A DNA stretch of 19,546 nucleotides from DASWHK01 sp036398215 (GTDB lineage: Bacteria > Acidobacteriota > UBA890), in contig DASWHK010000059.1 of assembly GCA_036398215.1 (NCBI GenBank), positions 1 through 19,546 of the forward strand, in the 5' to 3' direction. Positions within the stretch are counted from its first letter, which is position 1; every line of letters begins with the position of its first letter. Below, one piece after another: positions 1 to 7,571 of this stretch. A program made the position numbers and the translations under genes. Under the pieces are notes generated by a model. It saw only the letters and a program-made list of their open reading frames with translations. It did no database searches and was not told the origin of the DNA.

Positions 1-842
1 CCGCCGCCGACGTGCAGCCCCTCGAAGCCCTCGGGGGTGACGCCGATCACCTCGAAGGCCGCCTGGTTGAGGCGGAGCGGGCGGCCGATCGCGTTCGGAT
101 CGGAGCCGAATCGATCGCGCCACAGGTCGTGGCTGATCACCGCGACGGTGCGCCGCTCGCGCTCGTCCTGCGGCCCGAAAACGCGGCCGGCGGCGGCATC
201 GACGCCCAGCAGCGTGAAGTAGTTGCCGGTCGCCGCCAGCACGTCGACGAGGCGGGCCCCGGCCTCGTCGCCGAGGCTGGCCCGCTCGAACGAGTAGGCG
301 GCGATGTCGGCGAACATCGTGCTGCGGTCGCGATAGTCGAGGTAGTCCGGATAGGACGAGGAGCACCTGGGCGTCCCGGCCCGGCAGGTCGTCCACAGAG
401 CGGCCAGCCGCTCGGGGGCGACCACCGGCGCCGAGCGCAACAGCGCCGCCTCGCCGACGCTGAAGATCGCGGTGTTGGCGCCGATGCCGAGGCCGAGCGT
501 GAGAAGAACGGCGGCGGTGACGCCGGGCTGTTGCCGCATGCCCCGCAGCGTCAGTCGAAGGTCCTGCACGAAGTCATCCCACACGATCATTTCTCCTCGG
601 GGAGCCGTGGTATCGCGCCCGGCGGGCACGCGGTACGAATCGAGTCGTTGCCGGCCGCTCTCGAGCGCGGCGTCGCGGAGCGCCTTGATCCAGGCGACGG
701 CCAGGCCGCGGCGGCCGCCACCGTGGGCAGCGCGTTGGAACAGGTCGACCGCGGTGGCGAGCTGGTCGGCGCCGAAGCGCTCGCGATAGCGGCGCGGGTA
801 CAGGAGCAAGACGAGGCGGTAGAGGCGCCGCGAGACGGGCAT
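1..842 (-). CDS. ADOP-family ABC permease (MacB-like), N-terminal part
   Basis: An open minus-strand frame runs without a stop from an ATG at 842 off the left edge, giving 280 visible residues. The N-terminus (MPVSRRLYRLVLLLYPRRYR) matches the cytoplasmic head of Acidobacterial duplicated orphan permeases. It is followed by the family hallmark membrane segment, TLGLGIGANTAIFSV then ALLRSAPV, and by the start of a MacB-type periplasmic core (SSYPDYLDYRDRSTMFADIA, GNYFTLLGVDAAAGRVF, VISHDLWRDRFG). ADOPs are about 800-900 residues, so roughly two thirds lie outside the window. They are thought to act in export or as mechanotransmitting ABC permeases, often without an adjacent ATPase gene. An in-frame TTG at 905 overlaps the PadR stop (TTGA) and has AGGGAG upstream, so it is an alternative start giving 21 more residues. 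The gene lies directly downstream of the PadR gene, the usual pairing. Family confidence is high; the start is uncertain. Confidence 0.88.
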   Translation of the reverse strand, partial: MPVSRRLYRLVLLLYPRRYRERFGADQLATAVDLFQRAAHGGGRRGLAVAWIKALRDAALESGRQRLDSYRVPAGRDTTAPRGEMIVWDDFVQDLRLTLRGMRQQPGVTAAVLLTLGLGIGANTAIFSVGEAALLRSAPVVAPERLAALWTTCRAGTPRCSSSYPDYLDYRDRSTMFADIAAYSFERASLGDEAGARLVDVLAATGNYFTLLGVDAAAGRVFGPQDERERRTVAVISHDLWRDRFGSDPNAIGRPLRLNQAAFEVIGVTPEGFEGLHVGG

Positions 843-901
843 CGAGCGGATCGGGACCGAAGGGGGACGGGGCGCGGAGGGGCGCCGGCCCGCGGGGAGG
901 G

Positions 902-1246
902 TCAACGGCCGGGCTCCCTGACGAGATCACGGTCGCGGGCGGCGTCCACGAGGGCGGCCATGCGGGTCGCCTCGGCGGCGACGGTCTCGACGCCGAGCGG
1001 CGCTATGCGGTAGTAGCGGCGCCGCTCGTCGCTTCCCGGCGACGCCTCGCGAGCGTCCAGCTCCTCGATCAGCCCGGTCTCCAGCATCCATTTGAGCCGC
1101 CGGTACAGGGCGCCGGCCTGCAGCTGCAGCTCGCCGCCGGTCCGCTTCTCGGCCTCCTTGATGATGCCGTAGCCGTGCGACTCGCCATCGATGAGGATCA
1201 TCAAGATCAGGAACACGTCCGGTTTGAGCGGCAGCTTGACGTCCAT
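902..1246 (-). CDS. PadR-family transcriptional regulator
   Basis: A 114-residue protein with a PadR winged helix: FLILMILIDGESHGYGIIKE is the first helices, LQAGALYRRLKWMLETGLIE is the recognition helix, and SDERRRYYRIAPLG is the wing. A C-terminal dimerisation helix follows (EATRMAALVDAARDRDL). The start at 1246 was chosen because GGAG lies 8 nt upstream and the conserved domain begins soon after; the frame itself stays open up to 1327. PadR proteins that precede ADOP permeases are presumed to repress their own operon in response to small molecules. Here the regulator is first in the operon and the permease second. The likely operator is the AT-rich island at 1391-1430. The effector cannot be seen from sequence. 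Confidence 0.9.
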   Translation of the reverse strand: MDVKLPLKPDVFLILMILIDGESHGYGIIKEAEKRTGGELQLQAGALYRRLKWMLETGLIEELDAREASPGSDERRRYYRIAPLGVETVAAEATRMAALVDAARDRDLVREPGR

Positions 1247-1390
1247 CTCAGGTACTCCGTTTCGTGCCCACGACGATCGTGCTCGCGGGCGCCATGGAAG
1301 GCGAATGGCAGGAAATTCTTCGCACACCTTCGGAAGGGCTGCGAGGGTTTCTCACGGCCAGTTGGCGCAGGGCCGACTGGCGTTCGAGCT

Positions 1391-1430
1391 CATGCAAACA
1401 AAACATCTAGAGACAGAACGTTTATATACG
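1391..1430 (-). promoter_or_regulatory. AT-rich island, probable padR-permease promoter/operator
   Basis: This is the only clearly AT-rich stretch in the 508-bp gap between the divergent PadR and anchor-B genes. It holds TATATAAACG, a TCTAGA palindrome and ATGTTTTG on the minus strand. It lies about 145 nt upstream of the PadR start. I could not fix a convincing -35/-10 pair, so the assignment rests on composition and position. Confidence 0.35.
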
Positions 1431-1518
1431 CTCGGCCGGCGCCGCGCAAGCGGTTGGCAGCGCCCCGCGTGGCGGCGCCCGGACCGGGCGATTCCGGGGG
1501 CGCGACGGTGCCGGCGAC

Positions 1519-1600
1519 TGCGTGGCCGAGGCATGGTGCGTCTGTGGCCGAGGCTTCGCGCGTCCGTGGCCGGAGGCGTCGTGCGTGCAGCGGCCGGAGC
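1519..1600. repeat. Imperfect 22-bp tandem repeat, about 3-4 copies
   Basis: The core TGGCCGAGG (or TGGCCGGAGG) recurs at 1523, 1545 and 1567, exactly 22 bp apart, with similar GCGTC/GTGCGT flanks. A decayed fourth copy (CGGCCGGAG) starts near 1591. No credible gene covers it. It lies upstream of the anchor-B gene. It may be a replication-slippage product; a binding role is speculation. The rest of 1247-1754 shows nothing I can assign. Confidence 0.55.
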
Positions 1601-1754
1601 CGGCCGTTCCGGGAGGTGGCCGTGGCCGGGGGCGGCCGTTGCCGGGCGCCGGGAATCCCGCTAGGCTGGGCGAATTCCGGTGCAGAGACCCCGGGGTTGC
1701 CGCGCGGCCGCGAGGCATGGCCGGCGGAAGCCCCCCAAGCCCGTGAGGTGGACC

Positions 1755-4136
1755 GTGAAGAAGATCGCTCCCGCACTCCTCTCGCTCGCCGTGATGACGG
1801 CCCTGGCGACCCCTGCGGTCGCACAAGAAGGGTTCGGCCGCGCCGTGGCGGTCGCCGATGGAGCGGTATTCATCGGCGAGCCGGGCACGCTGGTGCCCTC
1901 CGGCTTCGTCTACGTGTACCGGCTCGAGGGCGGCGCCTGGAACGAGGCGCTGGCGTTGACCGCTCCGAGCCCCGCCGAGGGCGACGGCTTCGGCACCGCG
2001 ATCATCGCCGCTCCCGGCGAGCTGCTGGTGAGCGCCGTGGCCGACGCGGGCGGCGTCGTGTACAGGTTCGTCCGTGAGGGGCGCTCCTGGGCGCCGGCGG
2101 GGACGATCGTGGCCGCGGCAGGCAGCCCCGAGGACCGCTTCGGCGGCTCGCTGGCGATGAGCGGCGACTTCCTGTTCGTCGGCGCCACCGGCGCCGACGG
2201 CAACCAGGGCGCCACCTACGTGTTCGCCCGCCGCGGTCAGGGCTGGGAGCAGGTCGCCCGGCTCGCCGGCGATGCCGAGGAAGAGGAGCCCGAGGAAGAG
2301 GCGCAGCCGCAACGCCGGCGACGGGGGCCGAGCGGCCCGCAGTTCGGCGCCGCGATCGCGATCGACGGGGACCACCTGCTGATCGGCGCGCCTGGCACCG
2401 GCCGCGGCGCCGGCGCCGTCTACGCGTTCCGCCGCCAGGGCGATTCTTGGGAACGTCTGGCGCGATTCCCCGAGGAGCCCGATGAGGCCGGCGCCGGCTT
2501 CGGCGCCGCCATCACGATGGCCGGCGGAGAGGCGCTGATCGGCGCCGCCGGCGGCAACGGCGGCGTCGGCTCGGTTGCCGTCTACGCCTGGGACGAGGAG
2601 TCCGGCGAGTGGGACAGCGACCTCAGCCTGCAGCCTTTCGACGCCGCCCCCGGTGCCGGCTTCGGCAGCGCCCTGGCGGTGGCGAACGGCGAGGTCTTCG
2701 TCGGCGCGCCGGGCGCCGGCGGCGGCACCATCTACCGGCTCGGCCGCGACGCCGAGGGCAACTGGACCGCCGCCAGCAAGCTCGGTCCCGCCGGTTTGAG
2801 CGGACGGGAGCAGTTCGGCGCCACCCTGACGCTCGCCGGCGACGTGATGGTCGCCGGGATGCCCGGCGACGACCGCGGCGCCGGCACCGCGATGATCATG
2901 ACTCGCGGCTACGACGGTTGGGACCGCAGCAAGGTCGTGAGCGACATGAAGGGCCTGCCGGCGATGGTCGGCGAGCTGCGCGAGTGCGCCGACGGGATGA
3001 TCGACCGCTATCCGTGCAAGGGCGTCGACATCCTGTCGTTCCTGCCGATCCGCGAGATGGGCGGCAACCGCGGCATGACCACCAACGACATCTGGGGCTG
3101 GACCGACCCCGAGACCGGCAGGGAGTACGCCCTGGTCTGCATGACCGACAAGGCCGCGTTCGTCGACGTCACCGACCCCTACAGCCCGGTCTTCGTCGGC
3201 ACGCTCGACATGCACGAGGGGGCCCGCGGCAGCACCTGGCGCGACATCAAGGTGCGCGCCGACCACGCCTACATCGTCTCCGACGGCGCCGGCGAGCACG
3301 GCGTCCAGGTCTTCGATCTGACCCGGCTGCGGCAGTTCGAGGGCGAGCCGATCGTGTTCACCGAGGACGCCCACTACGACCTGATCAACAGCGCCCACAA
3401 CATCGTCATCAACGAGGCCTCGGCCTTCGCGTTCGTCGTCGGCGCCAGCGGCGGCGGCGAGACCTGCGGCGGCGGCCTCCACATGATCAACATCGAGGAT
3501 CCCAAGCGCCCGGCGTTTGCCGGCTGCTTCGCCGACACCAGCACGGGCCGGCGCGGCACGGGCTACTCGCACGACGCCCAGTGCGTCATCTACAACGGTC
3601 CCGATGACCGCTACAGCGGCCGCGAGATCTGCTTCGGGTCCAACGAGACGGCGCTGTCGATCGCCGACGTCACCGACAAGCGCAACCCGGTGGCCGTGGG
3701 CATGTCGAGCTATCCCAACGTCGCCTACACCCACCAGGGATGGCTCACCGAGGACCACGCCTACTTCTACATGAACGACGAGGGCGACGAGCCGCAGGGG
3801 CTGGTCGAAGGCACCCGCACGCTGGTCTGGGACGTCCGCGAGCTCGACGATCCGGTGCTGATCGGCGAGTACATCGCCGACGTGACCTCGACCGACCACA
3901 ACCTCTACGTGGTCGGCGACATCATGTACCAGTCCAACTACGACGCCGGCCTGCGGGTCTTCGACGTCAGCGCCCCCGCGGACCCGCAGCCGATCGGCTA
4001 CTTCGACACCAGCCCCGAGGGGATGAGCGGCGCCAGCTCGTGGAGCAACTACCCCTTTTTCGACTCCGGGATCGTGATCTTCACCTCGGGGAGGTCGGGC
4101 TTGTTCGTCGGCAAGCTGCGCAACGACGCCCGCTGA
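1755..4136 (+). CDS. Exported FG-GAP repeat / choice-of-anchor B family protein
   Basis: A 793-residue protein starting at a GTG with GAGGTG just upstream; the frame is open further 5' but has no signal peptide from an earlier start. Residues 1 to about 24 are a Sec signal peptide (VKKIAPALLSLAVMTALA, then TPAVAQ). Residues 25 to about 400 contain seven FG-GAP-like beta-propeller blades, for example EDRFGGSLAMSGDFLFVGAT, FGAAIAIDGDHLLIGAPGTG and FGSALAVANGEVFVGAPGAG. From about residue 422 a choice-of-anchor B region begins (CKGVDILSFLP), with NDIWGWTDPETGREYALVC, SDGAGEHGVQVFDLTRLR and STDHNLYVVGD. This region resembles LVIVD-repeat propellers. The protein is probably secreted or surface-bound and mediates binding. 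I see no catalytic motif and no obvious C-terminal sorting signal; it ends GLFVGKLRNDAR. A Glu/Arg-rich linker (residues about 175-192) interrupts the blades. The ligand is unknown. Confidence 0.85.
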   Translation: MKKIAPALLSLAVMTALATPAVAQEGFGRAVAVADGAVFIGEPGTLVPSGFVYVYRLEGGAWNEALALTAPSPAEGDGFGTAIIAAPGELLVSAVADAGGVVYRFVREGRSWAPAGTIVAAAGSPEDRFGGSLAMSGDFLFVGATGADGNQGATYVFARRGQGWEQVARLAGDAEEEEPEEEAQPQRRRRGPSGPQFGAAIAIDGDHLLIGAPGTGRGAGAVYAFRRQGDSWERLARFPEEPDEAGAGFGAAITMAGGEALIGAAGGNGGVGSVAVYAWDEESGEWDSDLSLQPFDAAPGAGFGSALAVANGEVFVGAPGAGGGTIYRLGRDAEGNWTAASKLGPAGLSGREQFGATLTLAGDVMVAGMPGDDRGAGTAMIMTRGYDGWDRSKVVSDMKGLPAMVGELRECADGMIDRYPCKGVDILSFLPIREMGGNRGMTTNDIWGWTDPETGREYALVCMTDKAAFVDVTDPYSPVFVGTLDMHEGARGSTWRDIKVRADHAYIVSDGAGEHGVQVFDLTRLRQFEGEPIVFTEDAHYDLINSAHNIVINEASAFAFVVGASGGGETCGGGLHMINIEDPKRPAFAGCFADTSTGRRGTGYSHDAQCVIYNGPDDRYSGREICFGSNETALSIADVTDKRNPVAVGMSSYPNVAYTHQGWLTEDHAYFYMNDEGDEPQGLVEGTRTLVWDVRELDDPVLIGEYIADVTSTDHNLYVVGDIMYQSNYDAGLRVFDVSAPADPQPIGYFDTSPEGMSGASSWSNYPFFDSGIVIFTSGRSGLFVGKLRNDAR

Positions 4137-4180
4137 GCTTCGGGCGGTCGAAGAGCAGGCATCCGTCTGATCTTCACACG

Positions 4181-4213
4181 GCCCCGTTCCGGCAACCCGC
4201 CGGGGCGGGGTTT
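4181..4213 (+). terminator. Possible weak terminator hairpin after the anchor-B gene
   Basis: GCCCCG (4181-4186) can pair with CGGGGC (4201-4206). Alternatively AACCCGC pairs with GCGGGGTT (one bulge), and only a TTT follows. It lies 45 nt after the stop codon. The T-tract is poor, so this is tentative. Confidence 0.3.
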
Positions 4214-4413
4214 CGTGCGTCCGGCCGCAGCCGTTTCGCGGCGGTTGCCGAAAAAACCGCGGCCGCCGCCGTGGGCCGCCTTCCGGATTCTTTGGCGGCG
4301 GCGGCGCTCCACTTGCCCGCTGGACGATCTTTGCTAGGCTATTGAGACTCGATCTCAGGCAATGTCACTTCGTCCGCGCCGACCTCGGGCCGGCCCGGAC
4401 AGGAGGAAACTCG

Positions 4414-5052
4414 ATGCAGCGGATCGGTCTTTTCGTCGTCGTTGTCATGATGCTCGTCGTTGCCCTGCCGGCAGCCGCACAGGTCGGCACCAACGGCGGG
4501 GTGCTGAACCCCAACATCGCCGGCGAGGCGGAGATGGCGGCGTTGCCGCACATCGACGCGACGATCGCCCGCGCCCTCGTCGACGGGCGCCCCTACCTGA
4601 GCGCTCTGCAGCTCGACGCGGCGCTCCGCGAGGCCGGGCTCGATGAAGCCCAGCGCGCCGAGGTCTACGTGCGGCTGTTCGTTCCGGTCAACCTGGTCAG
4701 CGCCAGCCGGGAAGAGTTGCTGTTGATTCCCGGCACCGGGCCGCGAATGGCCCACGAGTTCGAGGAGTATCGACCGTGGGACGGGGGGATGGTTCGCTTC
4801 CGGCGCGAGATCCGCAAGTACGTCGACGATGAAGAGGTGGCCCGCTTCGAACAATATGTCTTCGTGCCGATGGACCTGAACACGGCAACACGCGAGGACT
4901 TCCTGACCATTCCGGGGATGGGTGAGCGGATGGTGGGAGAGTTCTTCGAGTACCGCCCGTACGTCAACATGGAGCAGTTCCGGCGCGAGATCGGCAAGTA
5001 CGTCGACGATCACGAGGTGGCGCGGCTGGCCCGCTACGTCTACGTCAAGTAA
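4414..5052 (+). CDS. Exported protein with tandem ComEA-like helix-hairpin-helix repeats
   Basis: A 212-residue protein with an excellent ribosome site, AGGAGG 7 nt before the ATG. A signal peptide ends near residue 23 (MQRIGLFVVVVMMLVV, then ALPAAAQ). The mature part is three HhH-like units of about 60 residues: a degenerate one from about residue 30 (LNPNIAGEAEMAALPHID), a second from 92 (VNLVSASREELLLIPGTG), and a third from 153 (MDLNTATREDFLTIPGMG). Units two and three each end in a near-identical RRREI/RREI-KYVDD segment, and at DNA level they repeat with a 180-bp period (4801-4850 against 4981-5030). ComEA-type HhH domains bind DNA backbone, but LIPGTG/IPGMG repeats also occur in exported proteins of unproven DNA binding. 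The membrane-protein gene starts 11 bp downstream and is probably co-transcribed. Confidence 0.82.
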   Translation: MQRIGLFVVVVMMLVVALPAAAQVGTNGGVLNPNIAGEAEMAALPHIDATIARALVDGRPYLSALQLDAALREAGLDEAQRAEVYVRLFVPVNLVSASREELLLIPGTGPRMAHEFEEYRPWDGGMVRFRREIRKYVDDEEVARFEQYVFVPMDLNTATREDFLTIPGMGERMVGEFFEYRPYVNMEQFRREIGKYVDDHEVARLARYVYVK

Positions 5053-5063
5053 CCGCGCCAACC

Positions 5064-5525
5064 GTGGATCGCGACGATCCCGCCGGCGCCGGCCCGCTCC
5101 GCCGCGTCCTGCTGGCTGTATTCCTTTTGGGGGCGCTGGGCACGCTCGCCGAGCTCATCCTGCTGGAGCATTACGAGGATTGGTGGCAGCTGCTGCCGCT
5201 GGTACTGCTCGGAGCCAGCCCGATCGCGGTCGCGCTGCTGATCCTGCGGCCGGGCGCGGCGAGCCTGCGGAGCTTCCAGATGCTCATGCTGCTATTGGTC
5301 GCCGCCGGTGGGATCGGCGTCTACCAGCACTACAGCGGCAACGTCGAGTTCGAGCTCGAGATGTACCCCTCGCGCGGTGGATTCGAGCTGATCTGGGAGT
5401 CGCTCAAGGGCGCCACCCCGGCGCTCGCCCCCGGCGCCGTCGCCCAGCTTGGCCTGCTGGGGTTGGCATATTGCTTTCGCCACCCGCTGCTCGCCCGGAC
5501 GGCGCGCGATTACCGGAAGTCCTGA
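5064..5525 (+). CDS. Small membrane protein, four predicted helices, unknown function
   Basis: A 153-residue protein starting at a GTG 11 bp after the HhH gene, so probably translated from the same mRNA. Hydrophobic segments are near residues 13-35 (VLLAVFLLGALGTLAELILL), 40-62 (LLPLVLLGASPIAVALLIL), 69-87 (FQMLMLLLVAAGGIGVY) and 122-140 (GAVAQLGLLGLAYC). A short polar stretch (SGNVEFELEMYPSRGG) separates helices three and four. I recognise no family. Its 3' end overlaps the 3' end of the convergent small gene by 16 bp. It may anchor or accompany the exported HhH protein; that is inference from neighbourhood only. Confidence 0.72.
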   Translation: MDRDDPAGAGPLRRVLLAVFLLGALGTLAELILLEHYEDWWQLLPLVLLGASPIAVALLILRPGAASLRSFQMLMLLLVAAGGIGVYQHYSGNVEFELEMYPSRGGFELIWESLKGATPALAPGAVAQLGLLGLAYCFRHPLLARTARDYRKS

Positions 5526-5806
5526 TCCTCGAGGTCGCCGGCGCCGCCGAAGTCCTCGAGATTCAGGGCCTCCTCGAGGTCGACTTGCTCCTCTTCGAAG
5601 CCGAACAGCTTCGGCTTGCGGCCGGGATGCGGCGCCAGGAGGCCGAGATCCTCGAGCTCTTCCTGGGAAGCGATCGGCGGGCCCTCGCGCCTGCCGTAGC
5701 GACGCTGGCGCTTGAGGGCGGCGCGCTCCGCCTTGCGCTTCTCACGGAGGCGCTTGCTGGCCTCGAGCTTTTGCTTCAACGCCGATGTACGCGACTTGCT
5801 AGCCAT
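5510..5806 (-). CDS. Small charged protein (basic N-half, acidic C-tail), unknown function
   Basis: A 98-residue protein. The first half is a highly basic, probably helical segment (SALKQKLEASKRLREKRKAE, then RAALKRQRRYGRR). The C-terminal third is acidic (EEEQVDLEEALNLEDF, ending in a DLEDQDF motif). I chose the ATG at 5806 because the basic helix starts there; the frame is open to an ATG at 5890, which would add 28 residues. No good ribosome site precedes either start. The charge pattern suggests nucleic-acid or ribosome contact, but I recognise no named family. The gene is convergent with the membrane-protein gene and overlaps it by 16 bp. It lies downstream of, and on the same strand as, the selenoprotein gene. 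Confidence 0.6.
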   Translation of the reverse strand: MASKSRTSALKQKLEASKRLREKRKAERAALKRQRRYGRREGPPIASQEELEDLGLLAPHPGRKPKLFGFEEEQVDLEEALNLEDFGGAGDLEDQDFR

Positions 5807-5900
5807 GTCATCAATCGTGCCGGACGCCGCCGCCGACTGTGGCGTCACGAGATCGATGAAGATTTTGACGTGTCGAAATCCCGTGGGCAAGTACCAAATT

Positions 5901-5990
5901 CATCCCCCCGCGCACCGGCTCGGACCGCTCCGCTGGCAGAAGCCGCGCCGGATCTTCGAGCTCATCCCCCCCGCACCGCTCGGACGCGTC
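5901..5990. repeat. Imperfect direct repeat of about 28 bp
   Basis: CATCCCCCCGCGCACCGGCT at 5901 and CATCCCCCCCGCACCGCTCG at 5963 are followed by similar CGGAC tracts. The two copies lie 62 bp apart in the non-coding gap between the selenoprotein gene and the small charged gene. The rest of this gap (5807-6040) shows only a GGCTCC/GGAGCC inverted repeat at 6021-6035. Confidence 0.4.
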
Positions 5991-6030
5991 CGGGGACCGC
6001 CGGCGCAGGCGCTCCGGCGCGGCTCCGGCG

Positions 6031-6079
6031 GAGCCCCGACTCAGAGAGGAGCCAACTGCTCCTCGGTGGGCTCGGCTCA
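6031..6079 (-). promoter_or_regulatory. Candidate bacterial SECIS element following in-frame UGA
   Basis: On the minus strand the UGA (6079-6077) is followed after 12 nt by GAGGAGC (6064-6058), the loop AGUUG (6057-6053) and GCUCCUC (6052-6046): a perfect 7-bp stem. The apical loop begins 19 nt after the UGA and has G as its second base. This fits the bacterial SECIS rules as I know them (loop about 16-37 nt from UGA, G among the first two loop bases). An outer GAGCCC/GGGCUC pairing (6073-6068 with 6036-6031) can extend it. SelB would bind here to deliver Sec-tRNA. Confidence 0.75.
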
Positions 6080-7435
6080 GCAGTACCAGGGCTCGCTCAG
6101 GTAAGGGATCGTGACGCGGGGACGGCCGGGCGGCGTCGGAGGCAGGGGAGCGGGCCGGTCGAGCTCCCGCTGGAGCCGCCCCCAGATGGACTGGAACGTC
6201 GCGTCGCGGCCGGCGTCCCCGTCGGCGTCCTCCACCAACGCCTCGACGTCGCGCTGCAGGGTGTCGACTCGGGGGTCGGCGTGGCGCCAGCGATGACCCA
6301 GGGCGGCCTCGTCGAACACCTCGACCAGATCGCGGACTTCGCCGAGCTCGAGGAGACGCGAGCCGGCGGGGATCAATAGGCGGATGGCGAGCTGGATCGG
6401 CGGCACGTGGGCGATCAGGTCGAGAGAGGCGAGGGTGGAGAGGAGGTCCTCGTAGCTCTCGACGCTGCTCCACGGCGTGAACGGGATGAAGGTCGGCTGC
6501 AGCGCCAGGCCGACCGCGGCGCAGCGGCCGACGAGCTCGAAGAAATCGGCGCGCCTGTGTCCTTTGTCGAGCAGGGCGAGGACGTCGTCGTCGAGTGATT
6601 CGACGGCGGTGGTGACGAAGGCACAGCCGGTGTCGCGTAGCAGCGGCAACAGCTCGGCGTGGCGCAGCAGGTGCTCCACCTTGATGGTGACGTCGTAGCT
6701 CAGCCCCGGATGCTCCTCGGCGAGGCGGCGGACGATGGTGACGGCGTGCCCGGGGCCGTTGAAGAAGTCGGGGTCGCCGAAGGTGATGTGGCGAGCGCCG
6801 AGCTCGACCTGGCGGCGCACGTCGTCGAGGACCACGTCGGCCTGGACGATTCGAAACTGGCCGCCGTACACGGGCACCACCGGGCAGTGGCGGCAGAGGT
6901 GCTTGCAGCCGCGGCTCGCCTCGGTGTACCCGACCGTCCGGCGCTCGCCCGTCGCCGTCGTCAGATGCGCGTAGCTGTCGAGTGGCGGCAGCCCCTCGCG
7001 CCGCGGCGGCAAGAATTGCTGCCGTGCCAGCGAGATCTCCGGGTCGGCCGGGCCGCCGCCGCCCCGCAGCCTCTCCACGAGGCGTACCAGGCCTTCCTCG
7101 AACTCGCCGCCGAGGATGGTCTGGATGCCGCGCCGCCGCAGGAAGGCCGCGTTGACCGGGGCGTAGAGGCCGTAGGCGCACAGGTGCGCCTGCGGGTTCC
7201 AGTCGCGGAGCTTGTCGAGGGCCTGCACGGCGATGCGGGTGGCGGTGTGCATCGGCAGGTAGAGGGCGATCAGGTTGGCGTCCCGGACCTCCCGTTCGTC
7301 GAGCCGCTGGACCGACAGGTCCAGGCAGGCCACTCGCGCCCCAGCGCGCTGCAGCCAGGCGGCGGGGGAGGCGAGGCCGAAGGGCTGCCGTCCCAGCTCG
7401 TAGGTGGAGATCAGAAGCACGTTCATTGGAGGCAT
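6041..7435 (-). CDS. CUAEP-tail B12-binding radical SAM selenoprotein (UGA at 6077-6079 = Sec)
   Basis: Read through one UGA, this is a 464-residue protein. Residues 4 to about 150 are a cobalamin-binding-like Rossmann domain (MNVLLISTYELGRQPFGLAS, then LIALYLPMHTATRIA and YGLYAPVNAAF). The radical SAM core follows with Cys177, Cys181 and Cys184 (CKHLCRHC), then FGDPDFFNG and a TIM-barrel. A conventional stop would leave a 452-residue protein ending EPWYC. Beyond the UGA the frame continues A-E-P-T-E-E-Q-L-A-P-L to a second TGA at 6041, giving Cys452-Sec453-Ala-Glu-Pro. This is exactly the tail that names the CUAEP/CCAEP-tail radical SAM family, as I recall the NCBI family name. A SECIS-like hairpin follows the UGA. 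The substrate is unknown to me. The ATG at 7426 (MNVLL) is an equally plausible start, and neither has a clear ribosome site. Sec-incorporation genes are not in the window and must lie elsewhere. Confidence 0.85.
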
Positions 7436-7534
7436 TCTAGCCCGCCGGTGGGAAGCGGCCGGTAGCGACCGGGATCGTGGAGGGCATGGCCGGGAACGCC
7501 GCCCGCAGCGCGGCCGCCGAGCGCGACCTTCTCA

Positions 7535-7563
7535 TTGCAACGCTTTTCCGGGAACGCTACATT
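7535..7563 (+). promoter_or_regulatory. Sigma70-like promoter of the alpha/beta hydrolase gene
   Basis: TTGCAA (7535-7540), a 17-nt spacer, then TACATT (7558-7563). The predicted transcription start falls at about 7570, next to the ATG at 7572, and no ribosome site is visible. The transcript would be nearly leaderless. Each hexamer matches the consensus at 4 of 6 positions. Confidence 0.5.
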
Positions 7564-7571
7564 CGGGCCGC

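Noticed and set aside
12..1013. 333-codon plus-strand frame at the left end
   Set aside because: It is antisense to the ADOP permease and the PadR gene, and its composition is typical of a shadow.
1422..3899. 825-codon minus-strand open frame
   Set aside because: It lies antisense to the anchor-B gene, which has a signal peptide and recognisable blades; the antisense product is low-complexity Ala/Gly/Val/His text caused by high GC3.
6021..6035. GGCTCC/GGAGCC inverted repeat as a terminator of the selenoprotein gene
   Set aside because: It has no T-tract on either side and a three-base loop; it is noted only as a possible competitor of the outer SECIS stem.
4922..6379. 485-codon plus-strand frame
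   Set aside because: It crosses the HhH, membrane-protein and selenoprotein genes in the wrong frame or strand and has Arg/Ala-rich shadow composition.
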